From assembly GCF_015910535.1 (NCBI RefSeq), contig NZ_JACBJG010000005.1, positions 248,001 to 312,000 on the forward strand: a stretch of DNA of 64,000 nt, written 5' to 3'. Below the pieces are notes generated by a model. That model was not told where the DNA came from and ran no database searches. It saw only the letters and a program-made list of their open reading frames with translations. The translations under genes were made by a program, and so were the position numbers. Shown piece after piece: positions 1 through 8,597 of this stretch. Each line of letters begins with the position of its first letter. The first letter of the stretch is position 1. The stretch is from Saccharomonospora sp. NB11. Lineage in GTDB: Bacteria > Actinomycetota > Actinomycetes > Mycobacteriales > Pseudonocardiaceae.

Positions 1-1
1 G

Positions 2-394
2 AAGGGCCGGGAGCAGTTCCGTCCGGTGGCGCCGATGGTGCTTGCCGACCGCGCACCCGAGTTGTTCTCGCGAGGACCGTTGCCCAGCCCGTACATGCTG
101 TTCGTGCACGACGTCGCTCCACAGTGGCGTGATCGCATCCCCGCGGTGACGCATGTGGACGGTACCGCGCGCATCCAGACGGTGGCCGCCGACGACGAGC
201 CGTTGCTGGCGCGGATGCTCACGGCGTTCGAGCGACGCACCGGGCTGCCCACCGTGGTCAACACCAGTCTGAACACGGCGGGTCGGCCGATGGTGGACGA
301 CCCCCGCGACGCCCTGGAGTGCTTCGGGGCGGCCCCGATCGACCTGCTTGCCCTCGGCCCGTTCGCGGTGTGGCGCCGGGAGGCCACGGCATGA
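2..394 (+). CDS. Carbamoyltransferase, C-terminal part (5' end outside window)
   Basis: The reading frame is open from the window edge, so only the last 130 residues are present. They contain FRPVAPMVL near the start and NTSLN near residue 89 of the visible part, both characteristic of the C-terminal domain of NodU/CmcH/TobZ-type O-carbamoyltransferases. These enzymes use carbamoyl phosphate and ATP to carbamoylate a sugar or an antibiotic scaffold. The stop overlaps the next gene by ATGA, so it is translationally coupled to the GT2-phosphatase fusion. That suggests it decorates the glycan or metabolite made by this cluster. The acceptor cannot be inferred because the N-terminal domain is missing. 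Confidence 0.85.
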   Translation, partial: KGREQFRPVAPMVLADRAPELFSRGPLPSPYMLFVHDVAPQWRDRIPAVTHVDGTARIQTVAADDEPLLARMLTAFERRTGLPTVVNTSLNTAGRPMVDDPRDALECFGAAPIDLLALGPFAVWRREATA

Positions 395-1869
395 GCGGAC
401 GGCCCGACTACACGGTCGTCGTGCCCACCACGGGACGCGACGCCCTCTCCGCCCTGCTGCGCGGCCTCGCGCTCGGCGACGGTCCCGCCCCCGCCGAGAT
501 CGTGGTGGTCGACGACCGCCCCGGTGCGCCCCCGCCGTTGGCGGTGCCCGATCTCGCGCCCGTACGTGTGCTGACCTCGGGCGGTCGAGGGCCTGCGGCG
601 GCGCGCAACATCGGCTGGCGCGCGGCCTCCACCGAGTGGATCGCCTTCCTCGACGACGACGTGCTGACCTCCCGCGACTGGCCCGCCCGGCTGGCCGACG
701 ACCTCGCCGGGCTGGGCGAGAACGTGGCCGCCTCCGTCGCCCGCATCGAGGTCCCGCTCCCCGACACCCGTCGACCGACCGACGACGAACGCGACACACT
801 CGCACTGACTCGCGCCCGATGGATCACCGCCGACATGGCGTACCGGAGAGCGGCGCTCGTGGAGGTCGGCGGCTTCGACGAACGGTTCCCGCGCGCCTAT
901 CGGGAGGACGCCGACCTCGCGCTGCGCGTACGGCGGCTGGGATGGCGCATCGTGCAGGGCGACCGGGTGACGACCCACCCGCCCAAGTCCGGCGGGTTCC
1001 TCGCCAGCGTGCGTCGGCAGCGCGGCAACGCCGACAACGCGCTGATGCGCGCCAAGCACGGTCCCCGGTGGCGGGACGAGGCGGGCGAGGGCCCCGGACG
1101 GCTCGGCAGACACGCGCTGACGAGCGTCGCCGGGCTCGCCGCCGCCGGGCTCGCCGCCGCACGCCTGCCCCGTCCCGCAGCCCTCGCCGCGGGCCTGTGG
1201 ACGGGGTTGACCGCCGAGTTCGCGACCCGGCGGATCGCGCCGGGACCGCGCACCCCGCGCGAGGTGGCGCGGATGCTCGTCACGAGTGCGGTGATCCCGC
1301 CGGTGGCCTGTGCCCACCGGCTCGCCGGTGAGTGGCGCGTCCGGCGGGGACGAGCGGTGCTGTTCGACCGGGACGACACGCTCATCGAGGACGTGCCCTA
1401 CCTGTCGGACCCGGAGAAGGTCCGGCCCATGCCGGGCGCCGCCGAGGCGCTCGCCCTGCTGCGGGCCGAGGGAGTGCCGGTGGGCGTGGTGAGCAACCAG
1501 TCCGGCATCGCGCGTGGTGACATCACACCCGAGGAACTGCGCGCCGTCACACATCGCGTGGACGAATTGCTGGGACCGTTCTCCACCTGGCAGTTCTGCC
1601 CGCACGCCCCCGACGACGGCTGCGCGTGCCGCAAGCCGCGACCGGCGATGGTGCTGCGGGCGGCCGACGAACTCGGCGTGGACGTGCGTCGCTGCGTCGT
1701 CGTCGGTGACATCGGCTCCGACGTGGAGGCCGCGCTGACCGCGGGGGCGCGGGCGATCCTCGTGCCCACCGCGCGCACCCTGCCCGACGAGGTGGATCTC
1801 GCGCGCCGACACGCCGTCGTGGCTCCCGACATCCTGACGGCGGCGAGACTCGCGCTGGAGCTCCCATGA
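391..1869 (+). CDS. GT2 glycosyltransferase fused to a GmhB-like HAD phosphatase
   Basis: The protein has 492 residues and two domains. Residues about 5-230 are a GT-A glycosyltransferase family 2 domain, with VVVPTTGR at the N-terminus and the metal-binding FLDDDV near residue 87. A linker rich in Ala and Arg follows. From about residue 320 there is a HAD phosphatase with the nucleophile motif DRDDTLIED and the zinc-binding CPHAPDDGCACRK, the signature of D-glycero-D-manno-heptose 1,7-bisphosphate 7-phosphatase (GmhB). The domain would supply heptose 1-phosphate for the HldE encoded downstream. The start was chosen at the ATG overlapping the previous stop, where the GT2 core begins. It also overlaps the next gene by ATGA. 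GmhB is normally a separate protein of about 190 residues, so the fusion is notable. Confidence 0.88.
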   Translation: MSGRPDYTVVVPTTGRDALSALLRGLALGDGPAPAEIVVVDDRPGAPPPLAVPDLAPVRVLTSGGRGPAAARNIGWRAASTEWIAFLDDDVLTSRDWPARLADDLAGLGENVAASVARIEVPLPDTRRPTDDERDTLALTRARWITADMAYRRAALVEVGGFDERFPRAYREDADLALRVRRLGWRIVQGDRVTTHPPKSGGFLASVRRQRGNADNALMRAKHGPRWRDEAGEGPGRLGRHALTSVAGLAAAGLAAARLPRPAALAAGLWTGLTAEFATRRIAPGPRTPREVARMLVTSAVIPPVACAHRLAGEWRVRRGRAVLFDRDDTLIEDVPYLSDPEKVRPMPGAAEALALLRAEGVPVGVVSNQSGIARGDITPEELRAVTHRVDELLGPFSTWQFCPHAPDDGCACRKPRPAMVLRAADELGVDVRRCVVVGDIGSDVEAALTAGARAILVPTARTLPDEVDLARRHAVVAPDILTAARLALELP

Positions 1870-2975
1870 CGGGCCGGGTCCTCGTCGCGCGCCTGGACAA
1901 CCTCGGCGACGTGCTCCTGGCCGGTCCCGCCGTGCGGGCCGTGGCGGCACACGCCGACCACGTGGTCCTGCTCGCCGGTCCTCGCGGCCGGGCCGCGGCC
2001 GAGCTCCTCCCCGGCGTGGACGAGGTCCTGGAGTGGTGCGCGCCGTGGATCGACCCCGAGCCGCCCGCGCTCACGGAGACGTCCGTGGCCGCCCTCGTCA
2101 AACAGGTGCGGGAGCTGCGACTGGACGCCGCATTCGTCCTGACCTCGTTCCACCAGTCCGCGCTGCCGCTCGCGCTGCTCCTGCGTCTCGCCGGGGTGCC
2201 GTGGATCGGCGCGATCAGCGACGACTACCCCGGCTCGCTGCTCGACCTGCGCCACCGGGTCACCGGTGACCCACCGGAGTCCGAGCGGGCGCTGTCGCTC
2301 GTCGCGGCGGGCGGATTCCCGTTGCCCGAGGGCGACGACGGGACACTCGCCGTCCGCCGTCCGCTTCCGGACACCACGACGATGACCGGTCCGGACCCGT
2401 TCGTCGTCGTCCACCCGGCAGCCTCGGTCCCGGCCCGACAACCGACGGTGGAGACCACGGCCTCCGTCGTGGCGGCCCTCATTCGCGGCGGCCATCGGGT
2501 GGTGCTCACGGGGGGTCCCTCCGAGCGCGACCTCACCGCGCGCATCGCGGGCACCGTGGGCTCCGTAGGCACCGTCGGCTCGGAGCGCCTCGTCGACCTC
2601 GGCGGCGCCACGACACTGCCCGAACTCGCCTCCGTGCTGGCCGCCGCCCGCGTGGTGGTGGCTCCCAACACGGGCCCGGCGCACCTCGCCGCGGCCGTGG
2701 GCACCCCCGTGGTGTCCCTGTTCGCGCCCGTGGTCCCGGCAGCGCGGTGGGCGCCCCACGGCGTGCCCCGCGTGGTGCTCGGCGACCAGGGCGCACCATG
2801 CAAGAACACCAGGGCCCGGACCTGCCCCGTCCCGGGACACCCGTGTCTGGCGATCGACGCGGCGGAGGTCGTCGCGGCCGTCCAGGCCATGGAACTCCTG
2901 ACGGCGACCGCGACGGCACCCGGCAGGGACACCGCTCCCCGCGTCGGCACGAGATCCCCTGGAGGTGTGTCGTGA
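1866..2975 (+). CDS. Glycosyltransferase family 9 (heptosyltransferase-like)
   Basis: This is a 369-residue GT-B protein of the ADP-heptose:LPS heptosyltransferase family. The N-terminus VLVARLDNLGDVLLAGP is the standard GT9 opening. The C-terminal half has the nucleotide-sugar site (VVHPAAS; VVLTGGPSE; VVVAPNTGPAHLAAAVGTP; VSLFAPVVPAARW). In Gram-negatives such enzymes build the LPS inner core. An actinobacterium has no LPS, so the product is probably another surface glycan or a glycosylated metabolite. It is coupled at both ends by 4-base overlaps and lies directly before gmhA, which fits heptose as donor sugar. It could also use a different ADP- or GDP-sugar. Confidence 0.85.
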   Translation: MTGRVLVARLDNLGDVLLAGPAVRAVAAHADHVVLLAGPRGRAAAELLPGVDEVLEWCAPWIDPEPPALTETSVAALVKQVRELRLDAAFVLTSFHQSALPLALLLRLAGVPWIGAISDDYPGSLLDLRHRVTGDPPESERALSLVAAGGFPLPEGDDGTLAVRRPLPDTTTMTGPDPFVVVHPAASVPARQPTVETTASVVAALIRGGHRVVLTGGPSERDLTARIAGTVGSVGTVGSERLVDLGGATTLPELASVLAAARVVVAPNTGPAHLAAAVGTPVVSLFAPVVPAARWAPHGVPRVVLGDQGAPCKNTRARTCPVPGHPCLAIDAAEVVAAVQAMELLTATATAPGRDTAPRVGTRSPGGVS

Positions 2976-3535
2976 TCGAAGAGCATTTCCGCGCGTTGGA
3001 GGGTGCTCTGCGCCGGATGCGGTCGGCGGCGCCGACCATCGAGGCGTGGGCCGTGCACCTCACCGGGGTGCTGACGGGCGGGGGACGACTGCTCGCGTGC
3101 GGCAACGGCGGGAGCGCGGCCGAGGCCCAGCACCTCACGGGCGAGCTGGTGGGCAGGTTCCGGCACGACCGGCAACCGTTGTCGGCCATCGCGCTGCACG
3201 CCGACACTTCCGCGACCACCGCGATCGTCAACGACTACGGCGAGCACGAGCTGTTCGCCCGGCAGGTGCGGGCACACGGCAGGCCGGGCGACGTCCTGAT
3301 CGCGCTGTCCACGAGCGGGCGCAGCCAGAACGTCGTCACGGCCGCGAAGGTGGCACACGAGATCGGCATGGTGACGTGGGCGTTGACGGGGCCCGACCCG
3401 AACCCGCTGACGGCCCTGTGCGACGACGCGATCGCCGTCGACGCCGACCACGTCGCGACGGTGCAGGAGATGCACCTCGCCATCGTGCACGCCCTGTGCG
3501 CCCACCTGGACCGCACGCTGGGAGTGGCCGCGTGA
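2972..3535 (+). CDS. gmhA: Sedoheptulose 7-phosphate isomerase GmhA (SIS domain)
   Basis: The gene encodes 187 residues, close to the usual 190 for GmhA. The SIS fold shows in GNGGSAAEAQHLTGELVGRF near residues 43-62 and in LIALSTSGRSQNVV. GmhA converts sedoheptulose 7-phosphate to D-glycero-D-manno-heptose 7-phosphate, the first step to ADP- or GDP-heptose. The GTG start overlaps the stop of the GT9 gene (GTGA) and is preceded by GGAGG at 2961-2965. A longer open frame upstream was rejected because family similarity begins at this GTG. Neighbours supply the kinase, phosphatase and adenylyltransferase steps. Confidence 0.93.
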   Translation: MIEEHFRALEGALRRMRSAAPTIEAWAVHLTGVLTGGGRLLACGNGGSAAEAQHLTGELVGRFRHDRQPLSAIALHADTSATTAIVNDYGEHELFARQVRAHGRPGDVLIALSTSGRSQNVVTAAKVAHEIGMVTWALTGPDPNPLTALCDDAIAVDADHVATVQEMHLAIVHALCAHLDRTLGVAA

Positions 3536-4899
3536 CGTCGCTCGTGGTGGTCGGCGACGCACTGCTCGACGTCGACGTGGAGGGCACCGCGACCCGGCTG
3601 TGCCCGGAGGCGCCGGTACCGGTCGTGGACGTCGACGGCGAGTGGGTGCGTCCGGGCGGCGCGGGACTCGCGGCGACCCTGCTGGCCAACCACGCCGCCG
3701 CGGAGGTGTCGTTCGTGACCGCGCTGGGCACCGACGACACCGGCCACCGGCTCGCCACGCTGCTCGCCCGCGACGTCGAGGTGTTGCGGCTGCCCCTGTC
3801 GGGCAGCACCGTCCGCAAGACGCGAGTCAGGGTGTCCGGTCAGTCGGTGACCCGGCTGGACGCCGGGGACGGCAGGGCCGCGGACGCCCCGCTGCCGGAG
3901 CGGGTACGACACACGTTGCGCGGGGCGGGCGCGATCCTCGTCTCCGACTACGGCCGGGGAGTCGCCGCCCACCCGGAACTGCGTCGGCTGCTCACCGAGA
4001 CGGCGCGAACGGTGCCGGTGGTGTGGGACCCGCACCCTCGGGGTCCCGCCCCCGTCCCGGGGGTCACGCTCGCCACGCCCAACGAGGCGGAGGCCAGGGC
4101 GCTGCTGTCGGCCGAGCACGGCGACGTCGGCGACATCGCGGCGGCGGTCCGGCGGCGGTGGGACTGCCGCAACACGGCGGTCACGGTCGGGGCGCGGGGC
4201 GCGGTGCTCGCGACCGAGGACGACAGGACACTCTCGATACCCGTGCCCACCGGCGTCGGGTGGCAGAAGCTCGACACGTGCGGTGCGGGCGACCGCTTCG
4301 CCTCCGCCGCGCTGACCGCGCTCGCCGAGGGCTCCGGCCCCGTCGACGCGGTGACCGCCGCCGTGTCCTCGGCCTCCCGCTTCGTCGCCGCGGGTGGGGC
4401 CGCCGCGCTGTCGGTGCGCGACGGTGCACCCGACGGCGGCACGGACGACTCCCCGTCGCCGTTCGCGTTCGCCGATGCCGTGCGCCGACGGGGCGGACGG
4501 CTCGTGGCCACCGGTGGGTGCTTCGACCTGCTGCACACCGGGCACGTGAGTCTGCTGCGACACGCGCGGTCGCTGGGTGACGCGCTCGTGGTCTGTCTCA
4601 ACTCCGACGACTCGGTACGGCGGCTGAAGGGCCCGGGACGCCCCGTCGTGGCGGCGCAGGACCGTGCTCGCCTGCTGACCGAACTGTCCTGTGTGGATCA
4701 CGTGGTCGTGTTCGACGAGTCGTCGCCGTCCGCCGTGCTCGACCGGTTGCGGCCCGACGTGTGGGTCAAGGGCGGCGACTACGAGGGCACCGAACTTCCC
4801 GAGGCCGAGGTCGTCCGGCGACACGGCGGCGAGATCGTCCTCGTGCCCACGGTCGAGGGCTACTCCACCACCCGCTTGCTCCAGACGGTCATCCGGTGA
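3532..4899 (+). CDS. hldE: Bifunctional heptose 7-phosphate kinase / heptose 1-phosphate adenylyltransferase
   Basis: This 455-residue protein has two domains. Residues 1 to about 300 are a PfkB/ribokinase-type sugar kinase (VVVGDALLDVDVEG; PGGAGLAATLLAN; DTCGAGDRFASA with the catalytic Asp). Residues from about 320 are a cytidylyltransferase-like nucleotidyltransferase with GCFDLLHTGHVSLL (HxGH) and WVKGGDY. This is the HldE/RfaE layout, which phosphorylates D,D-heptose 7-phosphate at C1 and later adenylylates the 1-phosphate to give ADP-heptose. The 7-phosphatase needed between the two steps is the GmhB domain at the start of the cluster. The length is slightly below the roughly 475 residues of the E. 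coli protein. The GTG start overlaps the gmhA stop. Confidence 0.93.
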   Translation: MTSLVVVGDALLDVDVEGTATRLCPEAPVPVVDVDGEWVRPGGAGLAATLLANHAAAEVSFVTALGTDDTGHRLATLLARDVEVLRLPLSGSTVRKTRVRVSGQSVTRLDAGDGRAADAPLPERVRHTLRGAGAILVSDYGRGVAAHPELRRLLTETARTVPVVWDPHPRGPAPVPGVTLATPNEAEARALLSAEHGDVGDIAAAVRRRWDCRNTAVTVGARGAVLATEDDRTLSIPVPTGVGWQKLDTCGAGDRFASAALTALAEGSGPVDAVTAAVSSASRFVAAGGAAALSVRDGAPDGGTDDSPSPFAFADAVRRRGGRLVATGGCFDLLHTGHVSLLRHARSLGDALVVCLNSDDSVRRLKGPGRPVVAAQDRARLLTELSCVDHVVVFDESSPSAVLDRLRPDVWVKGGDYEGTELPEAEVVRRHGGEIVLVPTVEGYSTTRLLQTVIR

Positions 4900-4916
4900 A
4901 TCAGCGAGGAGACACG

Positions 4917-5594
4917 ATGAAGGTTCTGATCAGTGGCGGCTCGTCGGGGCTCGGCGCCGCGACGGTGCAGGAGGTCCTCGACGCGGGTGGCACCCCGCTC
5001 GTGCTCGACCGCAAGCCACCCGAGGCCGGGGGCGTGGACTACGTGCTCGCCGACCTCGCCGACACCCCGGCCACCGAGGCCGCCGTCCGCGAGCTGGCCG
5101 ACCGCGCAGGAGGGCTCGACGCCGTGTTCACCGCGGCGGGCATCGACGTCCCGGGACGGCTGGACACGGTGTCCACGCAGGACTGGGAACGCGTCGTCCG
5201 CGTGAACCTGCTCGGCACGGCGGCGGTGGTCCGGGCCGCGCTGCCCTACCTCGAACGCTCCCGGGGCACCGTCGTCACCTGCTCGTCCACGCTCGGGGTG
5301 CGCTCGGTGTCGGACGCCACGGCCTACTGCGCGTCGAAGGCGGGCGTCGTCGCGTTCACCCGCGCGCTGGCCGCCGAGACAGCCGGGCGCGTCGGGGTGA
5401 CGCTGCTCGTTCCCGGCGGCATGCACACCGCGTTCTTCGACGACCGGGACGAGCAGTACAAGCCGCCGCCGGACGCCAAGCTCAACGACCCGCGCAACGT
5501 CGCCAGGGCCGTCCTGCACGCGCTGCGGCAGCCTGCGGGATGCGAGATCCGGGAGCTCGTCGTCTGCCACTCGGAAGAGGGCTCATGGCCGTGA
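4917..5594 (+). CDS. Short-chain dehydrogenase/reductase (SDR)
   Basis: This is a classical SDR of 225 residues. The N-terminal Rossmann motif is GGSSGLGAATVQEV, the NAG-type position reads FTAAGID, the active-site Ser lies in TCSSTLG, and YCASK supplies the Tyr-Lys pair. A short AGGAG lies 7-11 bases before the ATG. It is much shorter than HldD (ADP-heptose 6-epimerase, about 310 residues) and lacks the extended-SDR C-terminus, so it is unlikely to be the missing epimerase. It may oxidise or reduce a sugar nucleotide or the aglycone. The stop overlaps the start of the next GT9 gene. Confidence 0.85.
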   Translation: MKVLISGGSSGLGAATVQEVLDAGGTPLVLDRKPPEAGGVDYVLADLADTPATEAAVRELADRAGGLDAVFTAAGIDVPGRLDTVSTQDWERVVRVNLLGTAAVVRAALPYLERSRGTVVTCSSTLGVRSVSDATAYCASKAGVVAFTRALAAETAGRVGVTLLVPGGMHTAFFDDRDEQYKPPPDAKLNDPRNVARAVLHALRQPAGCEIRELVVCHSEEGSWP

Positions 5595-6586
5595 TCCTGG
5601 TGTTGCGCGCGCTCGGGCTCGGCGACCTGCTCACCGCCGTGCCCGCGTTGCGCGCGCTGCGCCGGGCGCGACCGGCGGACCGGCTGCTGCTGGCCGCGCC
5701 CGAGGCCCTGGCTCCGCTCGTGCCGCTGGTCGACGCCGACGTCGAGCTGGTGCCCACCCCGGGGCTGGCGGCCCTGCCCACGGTGCCCGGCATGCCCGCC
5801 GTGGACCTCGCCGTGAACCTCCACGGCAGCGGCCCCGAGAGCATCGACGACCTGCGGGCCCTTCGGCCTCGACGGCTGCTCACCCACCGGCATCCGGCCC
5901 ACCCGGACCTCGACGGACCCGAGTGGACGGCCGACTCCCACGAGGTCGAACGCTGGTGTGACCTGCTCGCCTGGTACGGCGTCCCGGCCGACCCGCGTGA
6001 CCTCACGCTGGCCGTCCCGACCGTGCCGAATCCCGTCCCCGACGCGGTGGTCGTCCATCCCGGGGCCGCCTCGGCCGCGCGCCGATGGCCGCCCGACCGG
6101 TTCGCCGCCGTCGCCCGGACGCTCGCCGCGGAGACGTCGTCGCGTGTGATCGTCACCGGCGGCGCCGCCGAGCGGGAGCTGGCCACCACGGTGGCCACCG
6201 ACGCCGGTCTGGGTTCCGACGCCGTGTTCGTCGGCCACGACCTCGCCGACCTGGCGGCCCTGGTGGCCGGGGCGCCCCTCGTCGTCTGCGGCGACACGGG
6301 CGTCGGCCACCTCGCCACGGCCTTCGGAACGCCGTCGGTCCTGCTGTTCGGCCCCACGCCGCCCAACCGGTGGGGACCGCCTGCCGACCGGCCCCACCAC
6401 GTCGTGCTGTGGGCGGGCACGACGGGCGACCCGCACGCCTCGACCCCGGACGCAGGACTGCTGCGCATCACCACGTCCAGCGTCCTCGACGCCGCGCGGA
6501 CGCTGCTCGCCGGAGGTGACCCATGTCGGATCACGACCGAGACCGCTGCACGGTCGGTGTCGTCGGCACCGGCTACGTCGGACTGA
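5585..6586 (+). CDS. Second GT9 family glycosyltransferase (heptosyltransferase-like)
   Basis: A 333-residue GT-B enzyme of the GT9 family. The N-terminus VILVLRALGLGDLLTAVPAL matches the heptosyltransferase opening. The C-terminal half has VVHPGAASAARRWPPDRF, VIVTGGAAERELA and VVCGDTGVGHLATAFGTPSV, the donor-binding region. It overlaps the SDR stop by 10 bases and runs 64 bases into the next gene, so the series is tightly coupled. Two GT9 enzymes in one cluster suggest that two heptose (or related) units are transferred, or that the two act on different acceptors. Confidence 0.85.
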   Translation: MAVILVLRALGLGDLLTAVPALRALRRARPADRLLLAAPEALAPLVPLVDADVELVPTPGLAALPTVPGMPAVDLAVNLHGSGPESIDDLRALRPRRLLTHRHPAHPDLDGPEWTADSHEVERWCDLLAWYGVPADPRDLTLAVPTVPNPVPDAVVVHPGAASAARRWPPDRFAAVARTLAAETSSRVIVTGGAAERELATTVATDAGLGSDAVFVGHDLADLAALVAGAPLVVCGDTGVGHLATAFGTPSVLLFGPTPPNRWGPPADRPHHVVLWAGTTGDPHASTPDAGLLRITTSSVLDAARTLLAGGDPCRITTETAARSVSSAPATSD

Positions 6587-7827
6587 CCACGGCCGCCTGC
6601 CTGGCGCACCTGGGCCACCGGGTGACCGGTGTGGACATCGACGCACGGAAGGTCGCCGTGCTGCGCCGCGGTGACGTGCCCATCGCGGAACCGGGCCTCG
6701 ACACGCTGGTCGCCGACGGACTCGCCACGCGCCGCCTCACCTTCACCACCGACCTCACCGCCCTCGCCGAGGCCGACGTGGTGGTGCTGTGCGTCCCGAC
6801 ACCCACCGGACCGGACGGCACGGCTGACCTGCGCGCGTACGACGCCGCCGTCGACGCGGCCGCCCCCGTCCTCGCCGCACACTGCGTCGTCGCGGTGAAG
6901 TCCACTGTCCCGGTCGGCACGACCACACGCACGGCGCGGCGGCTCGGTCGCCCCGCGGTGAGCAACCCGGAGTTCCTCCGCGAGGGCCACGCCGCCCACG
7001 ACTTCCTGCACCCCGACCGCATCGTGGTCGGCGGCAGCGACCCCGACGCGGCCAGTCGCGTCGCCTCGCTCTACGACGGCCTGACCGCTCCGGTGGTGCA
7101 CACCGACCCGGTGAGTTCCGAGCTGGCGAAGTACGCGAGCAACGCCTTCCTCGCGCTCAAGGTGTCCTACGTCAACGTGCTCGCCGACCTGTGCGAGCGC
7201 CTCGGCGCCGACGTCGTCGACGTCACCGACGTCATGCGCCTCGACCCGCGCATCGGGTCGACGTTCCTCTCCCCCGGACCCGGGTGGGGCGGCTCGTGCC
7301 TGCCCAAGGACACCCGCGCCCTGCTGCACACCGCCACGGAGGCGGGAGCCGACGTCGCGCTCCTCGCCGACGCCGTCGCAGCCAACGAGCGCCAGCACGA
7401 GCGCATGGCGCGCAAGGTGCGCCAGGCCGTCACCGGCTCGCCGGAGGGCTCACTGCACGGCGTACGACTGGGTCTGCTCGGGGTGACGTTCAAAGCAGGC
7501 ACGGACGACGTCCGCGACTCCCCCGCGCTCGCCGTGGCGCAGCGGCTGGCGGCGGCCGGGGCGGTGCTCACCGGCTACGACCCGGGTGTCGACCGCGACG
7601 GCTGTCCCGGCACGCACGGCCTCGTCCAGCTCGTCGACGACGTCACGCTCGTCGCGAAGGACGCGGCCGGGCTCGTCCTGCTCACCGAGTGGCCGCAATT
7701 CCGCGACCTCGATTGGGCCCACCTGGCCGAGCTGACCGACCGGGCCACGATCGTGGACACCCGGAACCTGCTCGATCCTCCGACGTTGACGCGAGCGGGG
7801 TTCACCTATTTCGGGTTGGGCCGTTGA
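6523..7827 (+). CDS. UDP-glucose/GDP-mannose dehydrogenase family protein (UDP-glucose 6-dehydrogenase-like)
   Basis: A 434-residue protein with the full three-domain layout: N-terminal NAD domain (VGVVGTGYVGLTTAACLA), central dimerisation domain with NPEFLREG, and catalytic Cys in GWGGSCLPKD near residue 255. The C-terminal UDP-binding domain contains GVTFKAGTDDVRDSPAL. The family makes a 4-electron oxidation of a nucleotide sugar to a uronic acid, most often UDP-glucose to UDP-glucuronate. UDP-ManNAc and GDP-mannose dehydrogenases share the fold and cannot be excluded. GGAGGTGAC precedes the ATG. It is the last gene of the glycan cluster; the following 136 bases hold no recognisable gene. 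Confidence 0.87.
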   Translation: MSDHDRDRCTVGVVGTGYVGLTTAACLAHLGHRVTGVDIDARKVAVLRRGDVPIAEPGLDTLVADGLATRRLTFTTDLTALAEADVVVLCVPTPTGPDGTADLRAYDAAVDAAAPVLAAHCVVAVKSTVPVGTTTRTARRLGRPAVSNPEFLREGHAAHDFLHPDRIVVGGSDPDAASRVASLYDGLTAPVVHTDPVSSELAKYASNAFLALKVSYVNVLADLCERLGADVVDVTDVMRLDPRIGSTFLSPGPGWGGSCLPKDTRALLHTATEAGADVALLADAVAANERQHERMARKVRQAVTGSPEGSLHGVRLGLLGVTFKAGTDDVRDSPALAVAQRLAAAGAVLTGYDPGVDRDGCPGTHGLVQLVDDVTLVAKDAAGLVLLTEWPQFRDLDWAHLAELTDRATIVDTRNLLDPPTLTRAGFTYFGLGR

Positions 7828-7963
7828 ACCACGCGCGGTAACTATTCCCGCATTCCGGTCACCCTCGGCAAAACTGTCCGGTGGCTACATTCCCCGATTT
7901 CGTGAACTAGCCGACGGCACTTTTCTTCGACCGACGACGGCGACGCCGGTGAATTCCACTCGA

Positions 7964-8380
7964 TCAGTCGTGTGAGATACCTTTCACCACACCGGCGACG
8001 TCGGCGTCGGAAAGCTCCCTCGCGACGTCGGCCTGCGCCACGATCCCCACCAGTTCGTCGCCGTCCACGACGGGCAGTCGCCGCACTTGATGACGCGCCA
8101 TCAGCCGCAGCGCCTCGGCCGCGTCGTCGCCGGGCCGCACCGCCACGACCTCGCCCTGAGCCAGCTCCCCGACGTGCACGGCCATGGGGTCCTTGCCCTC
8201 GGCCAGCACTTTCACCACCACGTCCCGGTCGGTGAGCATGCCCTTGAGCTTGTGGTCCTCACCCTGGATGGGCAACGCACCGACCTCGTCGGCGGCCATG
8301 GTGCGCGCCGCGCGCGTGACGGTCTCGCTGGTCTCCACGTAGGTCGGGTCGGTCGTCATGACGTCGCGAACACGAGTCAT
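7964..8380 (-). CDS. CBS-domain-pair protein
   Basis: The 138-residue product consists almost entirely of two CBS domains. The first is around residues 5-62 (VRDVMTTDPTYVETSETV, then LKGMLTDRDVVVKVLAEG) and the second around 70-125 (VAVRPGDDAAEALRLMARH, then LVGIVAQADVAREL). Stand-alone CBS pairs bind adenine nucleotides and usually act as energy or stress sensors; actinobacterial relatives are often dormancy- or stress-induced. The start is the ATG at 8380, with AAGGAG nine bases upstream; a TTG immediately before it is also possible. It is divergent from the STAS gene, across about 217 bases. Confidence 0.85.
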   Translation of the reverse strand: MTRVRDVMTTDPTYVETSETVTRAARTMAADEVGALPIQGEDHKLKGMLTDRDVVVKVLAEGKDPMAVHVGELAQGEVVAVRPGDDAAEALRLMARHQVRRLPVVDGDELVGIVAQADVARELSDADVAGVVKGISHD

Positions 8381-8597
8381 CAAAAGTCACTCCTTCTCCA
8401 TCGGAAAAATCCTCCGAATGGGGAGTGTCCAACGAATCCGCCCTTTGCACGTTGGGCCGTCCGGGCTAGTCTTTGGGGCAGTCGGGCGGTTGAGCCGACA
8501 GCAGACAGAGAGGGCCCAGCGCGGGCCGGACAAAGCCAGACACTGGCCAGACGTGAATTCGACCTATTTGGTTGACGTGGACACCGCTGGAGGTGCC

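Noticed and set aside
4917-5594. HldD, the missing ADP-heptose epimerase
   Set aside because: The protein is a 225-residue classical SDR with an N-terminal GGSSGLG motif; HldD is an extended SDR of about 310 residues.
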